Positions 58,559 through 64,000 of a stretch of DNA of 64,000 bases are shown here, piece by piece. The notes under the pieces are model-generated. The model was not told the origin of the DNA, made no database searches, and worked only from the letters and a program-made list of their open reading frames with translations. Numbering within the stretch: position 1 is the stretch's first letter; each line of letters begins with the position of its first letter. Origin of the DNA: Streptomyces sp. ISL-36 (GTDB lineage: Bacteria > Actinomycetota > Actinomycetes > Streptomycetales > Streptomycetaceae); NCBI RefSeq assembly GCF_018614205.1, contig NZ_JAGGOS010000019.1:119584-183583 (forward strand), in the 5' to 3' direction. A program made the translations under genes and the position numbers.

Positions 58559-58836
58559 CCCGCCACCTACGCCGACCGCGTCCTCTTCCTCGCCGACGGC
58601 GCGATCGCCGACACCCTGCCCCGTACGACCGCCGAACGGATCGCGGCCCGGATGACCGCTCTCACCCGCGCCCAGGCCCCTGCCCACGCCCTCGCCGGGA
58701 CGGCCGCCCGATGATCCGTCCGAACGGCCTCGCATACATCCCGCCCCTCCTCTACGGCGCCCTCGCGGGCGCGGTCGTGGTGCTCGGTCTGGCGTCCACC
58801 GGCGTGCCGGCCCGCGCCGCGCTCCGACGCCCGTGA
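58559..58836 (+). pseudogene. remnant of an ABC transporter (ATPase and FtsX-type permease ends)
   Basis: 58559-58714 encodes only the C-terminal end of an ABC ATPase ('TYADRVLFLADGAIADTLP'), with no Walker motifs. Its stop overlaps an ATG (58711) that opens a 41-residue peptide ending 'LASTGVPARAALRRP', the typical last helix of an FtsX-type permease. The preserved ATGA overlap shows both came from one transporter operon; the ATPase body and almost all of the permease are gone. The neighbours are not transporter genes, so a deletion joined this end to the phospholipase gene. Confidence 0.68.
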
Positions 58837-58856
58837 CGGAGCGCGGCCCCGCCCCT

Positions 58857-58862
58857 TACAGT
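58857..58862 (+). promoter_or_regulatory. -10 box for a leaderless transcript
   Basis: TACAGT ends six bases before the ATG at 58869 and there is no ribosome-binding site. This fixes the start of the HD-domain gene. Confidence 0.6.
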
Positions 58863-58868
58863 CGGCCC

Positions 58869-59318
58869 ATGCCGCACCTCACCCTCGCCCAGGTCGAAGC
58901 CCTCGCCGTCGCAGCCCACGAGGGCCAGACCGACAAGGCCGGCCGCCCGTACGCCGAGCATCTGCGGGCGGTCGCCGAAGGGGTACGGGTGAGGGGCGGG
59001 ACCCAGGACCAGATCGCCGCCGCCTGGCTGCACGACTCCGTCGAGGACGACGCGCTGACCGCCGAATGGCTGCAGGGAGCCGAACTGCCGCGCGCGGTCA
59101 AGGACATGGTCCTGGCGCTCACCAAACGGCCGGGGGAGGAGCCGGAGTCGTACGCCCGCCGTATCCTCGCGGTCCCCGGCGCTCTCCTCGTCAAGGAGGC
59201 GGACCTCGCGCACAACGCGGACCCGGCCCGGCTCGCCGTCCTCGACGAGCCGACCAGGGCCCGTCTCACCGCCAAGTACGCCTCCGTACGCGCGCTGCTC
59301 GGACTCACCTCCGACTGA
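58869..59318 (+). CDS. HD-domain protein
   Basis: A 149-residue protein of the HD metal-dependent phosphohydrolase fold, similar to the hydrolase half of RelA/SpoT small homologues ('ALAVAAHEGQTDKAGRPYAEH', split by position 11-31, 'AAWLHDSVEDD', 'VKEADLAHNADP'). The HD pair and the distal Asp are present. It may hydrolyse a nucleotide such as (p)ppGpp or another phosphorylated metabolite; substrate not determinable. It is monocistronic. Confidence 0.87.
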   Translation: MPHLTLAQVEALAVAAHEGQTDKAGRPYAEHLRAVAEGVRVRGGTQDQIAAAWLHDSVEDDALTAEWLQGAELPRAVKDMVLALTKRPGEEPESYARRILAVPGALLVKEADLAHNADPARLAVLDEPTRARLTAKYASVRALLGLTSD

Positions 59319-59386
59319 CGAGGAAGCCCCCCCCGGCCGCCGCATTGCGCACCGCCGGGGCTCCCCATCGGCGTCGACCCTGTCGC

Positions 59387-60769
59387 TCAGGGGGCCTGGG
59401 AGGCGGCGATGGCCGCCTTGTACCAGTGGTAGGAGGCCTTGGGCGTGCGCGTCCCGGTCGGGAAGTCGACGTGCACGAGCCCGAAACGCCTGCTGTACCC
59501 GTAAGCCCACTCGAAGTTGTCCAGGAGCGACCAGACGGTGTAGCCGCGCAGGTCGACACCTTCCGCACGGGCCTCTGCGACCGCACGGAGGTGGCTCTCC
59601 AGGTAGGCGATCCGCTCGGCGTCGTGCACGGTCCCGTCGGCGGCGGGCGCGTCGTGTTCGGCGGAGCCGTTCTCGGTGATGTGGAGCGGCGGAAGACGGG
59701 CGCCGTAGCGGTCACGGAGGGAGGTGAGGAGCTGCCGAAGGGCGCCGGGGACGACGGGCCAGCCCATGGCGGTGTGGCGGACGCCGGGATGCGGGACCGC
59801 TTCGAAGCGGTTGTCCATGGCGGTCCGACGGGCCGGGTCGGGCTCGCGCCACGGGGCGGCGCGCACGGTGGACGGCGTGTAGTAGTTGATGCCGAGGAAG
59901 TCCATGGGGGCCGAGACGAGGGCGAGGTCGCCGTCCCGACGGAAGTCCTGACACTCGATCAACTCGCCCCATGTGTCCGACTCCGCCGCGGCGTAGCGCC
60001 CCTCGAGCAGCGGTTCCGTCCACATCACATTGCGCTGGGTCTCGGCGCGCACGGCGGCTGCGAGGTCATCGGCCCGCGGTGTGGCCGGGGAGACATGGTC
60101 GAGGTTGAGAGCGATGCCCGCCTCGCGGACGCCGGCGGCGCGCAGAGCGCCCATCGCCAGACCGTGGCCGACCAGCAGATGGTGGGCCGCGGCGAGCGCC
60201 GGCGTCCCCTCGGACACGCCGGGGGCGTGCTCGCCGTTTCCGTATCCCAGAAAGGCACTGCACCAGGGCTCGTTCAGGGTGATCCACCGGGGCTCACGGT
60301 CCCCGAGCCTCGCCGCGACCAGCGCCGCGTACTGCGCGAACCGTTCGGAGGTGTCCCGGGAGCGCCAGCCGCCGGCGTCCTCCAGAGGCTGGGGGAGGTC
60401 CCAGTGGTAGAGCGTCAGGACCGGCGTGACACCGGCTGCCAGCAGGTCGTCGACCAGGCGAGCGTAGAAATCGAGCCCGCGGGGGTTCACCGGGCCCGCG
60501 CCCGACGGCTGGATCCGCGGCCAGGCGACGGAGAAGCGGTACGTCGACACGCCGAGGTCCGCGAGCAAAGCCACGTCCTCCCGGTGCCGGCGGTAGTGGT
60601 CGCAGGCGGTGTCGCCGCTGCTGCCGTCCCGTATCGCGCCGCCGCGCAGGCAGAAGGTGTCCCAGATCGACGGCCCGCGTCCGTCCTTACCGGTGGCGCC
60701 CTCGATCTGGTAGGCCGATGTGGCGGCGCCGAACTCGAAGCCGGGCGGAAAGGCCGGGAAGTCGCTCAC
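59387..60769 (-). CDS. GH1 beta-glucosidase/beta-mannosidase
   Basis: A 460-residue cytoplasmic GH1 enzyme that releases terminal beta-linked sugars from oligosaccharides. The acid/base Glu is in 'TLNEPWC', the nucleophile Glu in 'HITENGSA'; the N-terminal signature 'FEFGAATSAYQIEGA' is complete. GTG 60769 starts the conserved domain with GAAGGA about ten bases ahead; an upstream ATG at 60817 is possible. The gene is divergent from a ROK kinase, with a 12-bp palindrome in the gap, and near a secreted beta-mannanase, so mannooligosaccharides are plausible substrates besides cellobiose. Confidence 0.92.
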   Translation of the reverse strand: MSDFPAFPPGFEFGAATSAYQIEGATGKDGRGPSIWDTFCLRGGAIRDGSSGDTACDHYRRHREDVALLADLGVSTYRFSVAWPRIQPSGAGPVNPRGLDFYARLVDDLLAAGVTPVLTLYHWDLPQPLEDAGGWRSRDTSERFAQYAALVAARLGDREPRWITLNEPWCSAFLGYGNGEHAPGVSEGTPALAAAHHLLVGHGLAMGALRAAGVREAGIALNLDHVSPATPRADDLAAAVRAETQRNVMWTEPLLEGRYAAAESDTWGELIECQDFRRDGDLALVSAPMDFLGINYYTPSTVRAAPWREPDPARRTAMDNRFEAVPHPGVRHTAMGWPVVPGALRQLLTSLRDRYGARLPPLHITENGSAEHDAPAADGTVHDAERIAYLESHLRAVAEARAEGVDLRGYTVWSLLDNFEWAYGYSRRFGLVHVDFPTGTRTPKASYHWYKAAIAASQAP

Positions 60770-60905
60770 GGAAACGGACGTCCTTCGTTCGGAGGGTCGG
60801 AAAACAGGGCTGAGCATGAAGGCGATTCGGCTTCCGCGTCCAGGATCTGAGGAACCATCGGCCATGGTTTTACTAAACCCGGGCTTAACTGAACCCAGTC
60901 CACTG

Positions 60906-60917
60906 GACAACGTTGTC
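60906..60917. promoter_or_regulatory. 12-bp perfect palindrome, LacI-type operator candidate
   Basis: GACAACGTTGTC lies between the divergent GH1 and ROK genes and covers a minus-strand TTGACA (-35-like). CCAGT-CC-ACTGG (60894-60905) abuts it. LacI-family sugar repressors use such CG-centred palindromes. No LacI gene is in the window. Confidence 0.65.
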
Positions 60918-60973
60918 AAGAGCTGGGCAGAGTACCGGCACATCCCAGGTCCGCTGCTACGGAAAGGCTGAGC

Positions 60974-61977
60974 GTGATGGTGTACGGAGCACTCGACATC
61001 GGGGGTACGAAGATCGCTGGAGCCTTGGTCGACGCCGACGGCCGTCCGGTGACCCGGTCCCGGCGCGCCACACCGGCGCAGGGCTCCGCGCAGGAACTCA
61101 TGGCAGCGGTGTCCGAGGTCCTGGACGAGTTGTCCGCCCACCCTCAGTGGCCCTCCCTCTCCTGCCTGGGCATCGGCAGCGCGGGGCCCGTCGACACGGC
61201 CGCCGGTACGGTCAGCCCGGTCAACATCCCGGCTTGGCGTTCCTTTCCGCTCGTGGACCAGGTGCGGGCGCACCCTCGGCTGCCGGCCGGAATCCGGCCG
61301 GTCCTCGTGGGCGACGCCGTGGCGATGGCGGCGGCCGAGCACTGGAAGGGGGCCGCCAAGGATGTGGACAACGCGCTGTGCATGGTGGTCTCCACGGGCG
61401 TGGGCGGCGGACTGATCCTCAACGGGGCCCTGCACACGGGCAGGTCCGGGAACGCCGGTCACATCGGCCACATCACCGTGGACCAGGACGGTCCGTTCTG
61501 CCCCTGCGGAGCGCGCGGCTGCGTGGAGCGCTTCGCCAGTGGCACCGCCATCGCCGCCCACGCGCTGGAGTCCGGGTGGGCCCCGCCTCCCGGCGTCGCC
61601 CCGACGGCCGCGGCGGTCGGGCCGCCGCCCGGGAGGGCGATCCCGGAGCCCGTGCCGCCTTCGACCGCGCGGGCCGGGCGCTGGCCGCCGCCGTCGCGGC
61701 CACGACGGCCCTGGTCGAACTCGACCTCGTGGTCGTCGGCGGCGGTGTCGCGCAGTCCGGGGAGACGCTCTTCGGCCCGCTCCGTCGCCATCTGGCCGCG
61801 TACGCGGTCCTCGACTTCACCCGTGACGTTCCGGTCGTGCCCGCGGGTCTCGCGCTCGACGCCGGACTGATCGGGGCGGCGGCGGCCGGCGCCGCGTCGG
61901 CCGGGCTGTCACCACGTACGGCCGTCGCGGTTCCGGCACCGCCCCGAACATTCCCGGAAAACAAAACCGGCCACTGA
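60974..61977 (+). pseudogene. ROK-family sugar kinase, frameshifted
   Basis: The first 215 codons from GTG 60974 read a ROK kinase: ATP site 'LDIGGTKIAG', 'STGVGGGLILNG', and the zinc/ROK signature 'CPCGARGCVERFASG'. After about 61621 the reading continues in another frame, 'AAREGDPGARAAFDRAGRAL' and 'LVVVGGGVAQSGE', to 61977. Adding one G to the run at 61619-61621 restores a 334-residue glucokinase-type protein. GGAAAGG precedes the start. Intact, it would phosphorylate sugars released by the divergent GH1 enzyme. Confidence 0.85.
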
Positions 61978-62115
61978 ACTTAACCGGTTCTGCTGTGGCT
62001 GTTGTTTTCGGCCTCATGCCCCTCTAGCCTCATCTCACTCGCCGGGGCGGTTCACCGTCCGCCGGTGTCGCGGCCGTAAGGGGATTTCACACCCGTCCGG
62101 TCCGGCGAACATTCC

Positions 62116-62160
62116 TCCCGCCGCTCGGTGAGAGCCGCAGAAATACACCGAGCGGCGGGA
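62116..62160. terminator. 15-bp hairpin upstream of the mannanase
   Basis: TCCCGCCGCTCGGTG (62116-62130) pairs perfectly with CACCGAGCGGCGGGA (62146-62160) over a 15-base loop. It lies 140 bp after the ROK gene and 140 bp before the mannanase, in a 324-bp gap that otherwise shows only an AT-richer start (62000-62030). It could terminate the ROK transcript or control the mannanase. Confidence 0.6.
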
Positions 62161-62301
62161 ATTCACCGGCTCCGCTCCCCGTCGTTCGACGCACCGTTCC
62201 GCGGGGCCGGCAGCACCGCACCCTCCATGTCAGGCAAGCCCGCACGCCCCGGACCACGGTCCCCGCGGCGAGCGCGCGACCGAGTTGGGAGCACCACACA
62301 C

Positions 62302-63960
62302 ATGAACAGGAAACTGGCCACCGCGGCGGGAGCACTGCTCGCCGTCGCCGCCACGCTGCTCACCGCACCCGCCGCACCCGCCGCGGCCCTTGCCGCCCAC
62401 GCGGCGGACGCGACGGGCACGACCGGCACCGGCTTCCACGTCGCCGGCGGTCGGCTCCTCGACGCCAACGGTGAGGACTTCGTCTTCCGGGGTGTCAACC
62501 ACGCCCACGCCTGGTACCCCACCAGGACCGGCCGGGCGCTCGCCGACATCAAGGCGCTCGGGGCGAACTCGGCGCGCATCGTGCTCAGCACGGGCGACCG
62601 CTGGACGAAGAACGACGCCGCCGGCGTCGCCGGCGTCGTCTCCCAGTGCAAGGCCAACAAGCTGGTCTGCGTCCTCGAAGCCCACGACACCACCGGCTAC
62701 GGCGAGCAGAGCGGCGCCGTCTCCCTCTCCGAAGCCGCCGACTACTGGCTGGAGGTCGCGAACGCGGTCAAGGGCCAGGAGAAGTACGTCGTCATCAACC
62801 TCGGCAACGAGCCGCACGGCAACACCGGTTACACCGCCTGGACCCAGGACACCACGAACGCCATCTCGCGTCTGCGCGCCGCCGGCTTCGCGCACACCCT
62901 CATGGTGGACGCCCCCAACTGGGGACAGGACTGGTCGCACACCATGCGGGACAACGCGCCGGCCGTCCTCGCCGCCGACCCGGACCGCAACACCGTCTTC
63001 TCCCTCCACATGTACGGCGTGTACGACACCGCTGCCGAGGTCCAGGACTACCTCAACAGCTTCGTCAGCCGCCGACTGCCCATCGTCGTAGGCGAGTTCG
63101 GCAACGACCACTCGGACGGCAACCCGGACGAGGACGCCATCATGGCCACCGCCCGGCAGCTGAACCTCGGCTACCTGGGCTGGTCGTGGAGCGGCAACGG
63201 CGGCGGCGTCGAGTACCTCGACCTGGCCACCGACTTCGACATGAGCCGGCTCACGCCCTGGGGGCGGCGCCTCTTCGACGGCGTCGACGGCATCAGGCAG
63301 ACCTCCCGCGAGGCCAGCGTCTACGGCGGGACCGGAGGAGGCGGCGACACCCAGGCACCGACCGCCCCCGGCGCGCCCACCGTGTCCGAGGTGACCGCCA
63401 CCGGGGCCCGGCTGACCTGGCCCGCCGCCACCGACGACACCGGTGTCACCGGCTACGACGTCGTCCGCGTCGACGGGTCGGCGCAGACCCCCGTCACCAC
63501 TACCACGGGCACCAGCGCCATGCTCACCGGTCTGACCCCGGCCACGGCCTACACCTTCGCCGTGTACGCCCGTGACGCTGCCGGAAACCGCTCCCCGCGC
63601 TCGGCCGTCGCCGCCGTCACCACTCCGGACGGACCGTCCGCCGGGAGCTGCACCGTCGACTACCGGCTGCAGGACTGGGGCAGTGGCTTCAACGCCCATG
63701 TCACCCTTCACAACACCGGCACCCGGGCCATCAAGGGATGGCGGCTCGACTTCGCCTTCCCGGGCGGTCAGACGGTGAACTCCGCCTGGAACGCGAAGGT
63801 CGTCCAGCAGGGCAACCACGTAACCGCCACGCACGAGAGCTGGACCGAGACCCTCCCAGCCGGCGGCACCGTGAGCTTCGGCCTCAGCGCCTCGTCCACC
63901 GGCGGCAACGGCGTCCCTGCCACCTTCAGCCTCAACGGCACCACCTGCGCCAAGGGCTGA
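62302..63960 (+). CDS. secreted GH5 beta-mannanase with FN3 and CBM2
   Basis: A 552-residue exported mannan endo-1,4-beta-mannosidase. Signal peptide about 1-35; GH5 subfamily-8-like domain about 42-345 with acid/base Glu in 'LGNEPHGN', nucleophile Glu in 'VVGEFGND' and the start 'GFHVAGGRLLDANGEDFVFR' shared with Streptomyces ManA; one fibronectin III domain about 352-443; cellulose-binding CBM2 about 448-552 ('WGSGFNAHVTLHNTG', two conserved Trp). GGGAG is ten bases ahead of the ATG. With the GH1 and ROK genes it forms a small plant-cell-wall sugar cluster. Confidence 0.92.
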   Translation: MNRKLATAAGALLAVAATLLTAPAAPAAALAAHAADATGTTGTGFHVAGGRLLDANGEDFVFRGVNHAHAWYPTRTGRALADIKALGANSARIVLSTGDRWTKNDAAGVAGVVSQCKANKLVCVLEAHDTTGYGEQSGAVSLSEAADYWLEVANAVKGQEKYVVINLGNEPHGNTGYTAWTQDTTNAISRLRAAGFAHTLMVDAPNWGQDWSHTMRDNAPAVLAADPDRNTVFSLHMYGVYDTAAEVQDYLNSFVSRRLPIVVGEFGNDHSDGNPDEDAIMATARQLNLGYLGWSWSGNGGGVEYLDLATDFDMSRLTPWGRRLFDGVDGIRQTSREASVYGGTGGGGDTQAPTAPGAPTVSEVTATGARLTWPAATDDTGVTGYDVVRVDGSAQTPVTTTTGTSAMLTGLTPATAYTFAVYARDAAGNRSPRSAVAAVTTPDGPSAGSCTVDYRLQDWGSGFNAHVTLHNTGTRAIKGWRLDFAFPGGQTVNSAWNAKVVQQGNHVTATHESWTETLPAGGTVSFGLSASSTGGNGVPATFSLNGTTCAKG

Positions 63961-64000
63961 CCCGCAGCGCCTCCGCCGCGCCCCCGCCCGCGCCCCCGCC

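Noticed and set aside
58549..58710. Small basic protein upstream of the permease-like peptide in the same frame
   Set aside because: The stretch is an Arg/Pro-rich shadow; the ATPase remnant in another frame explains this DNA.

Overview
The window reads as a Streptomyces chromosome segment. Base composition is very GC-rich, GTG starts are common, several genes look leaderless (a -10 hexamer ending 6 nt before the start codon), and the content is typical of the genus: a rheA/hsp18 pair, a LAL-type LuxR regulator, a sesquiterpene synthase overlapping a P450, Tat- or Sec-secreted polysaccharide-degrading enzymes, and many small regulators beside hydrolases. No tRNA, rRNA, insertion sequence, prophage or CRISPR array was seen. 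About 60 genes are described; most of the remaining long open frames are antisense or out-of-frame shadows.

Layout, left to right. 1-7186: a partial IclR regulator divergent from a Rieske ferredoxin plus ferredoxin reductase, an Rrf2 regulator divergent from an unusual FAD-binding/TPR fusion, and a UPF0261 (Tm-1-like) protein. 7350-12160: a Cyt-type cytolysin homologue, a YciO/Sua5-type protein, a lipoprotein, and an operon of an AurF-type diiron oxygenase with an FprB-type ferredoxin-ferredoxin reductase behind two tandem palindromes. 12426-19917: a secreted alpha/beta hydrolase, an NmrA protein overlapping an M20 peptidase, and a PGM1-like ATP-grasp peptide ligase divergent from a small acidic protein. 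19918-23309: a stress cluster (DUF2267, hsp18/rheA with the known type of RheA operator, two related membrane/cytosolic proteins, a GlsB/YeaQ membrane protein). 23387-27784: DinB, AlkZ-like glycosylase, and an operon of a small protein, a polyprenyl synthase and an MpaB-type oxygenase.

28082-41877: a broken PL6 lyase, a hydrolase/HTH pair around a 26-bp palindrome, a STAS protein, a LAL regulator, a P450 and sesquiterpene synthase overlapping by ATGA, a multi-domain GH8 enzyme under a 29-bp palindrome, a broken lipoprotein, a cupin and a broken quinone reductase. 41926-50576: Dps, a mercuric-reductase-like flavoprotein, two hydrolases, a large amidohydrolase and an isochorismatase/DoxX/DUF1275 operon; Dps and the esterase share an upstream regulatory block. 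50765-63960: a repetitive membrane protein, secreted small proteins, a TetR regulator, an L,D-transpeptidase, a sigma factor fused to a zinc-binding anti-sigma motif, membrane segment and CAP domain, a phospholipase-D-like protein, remnants of an ABC transporter, an HD protein, and a glycoside cluster (GH1, a broken ROK kinase, a GH5 beta-mannanase).

Four genes are each interrupted by what looks like one missing base, three of them in G/C runs. This pattern is more like homopolymer undercalling in the assembly than four independent pseudogenes. The items most worth a second look are the Cyt homologue, the sigma-CAP fusion, the FAD-TPR fusion, the peptide-ligase/small-protein pair, the prenyl synthase/MpaB operon, and the regulatory block shared by dps and the esterase.
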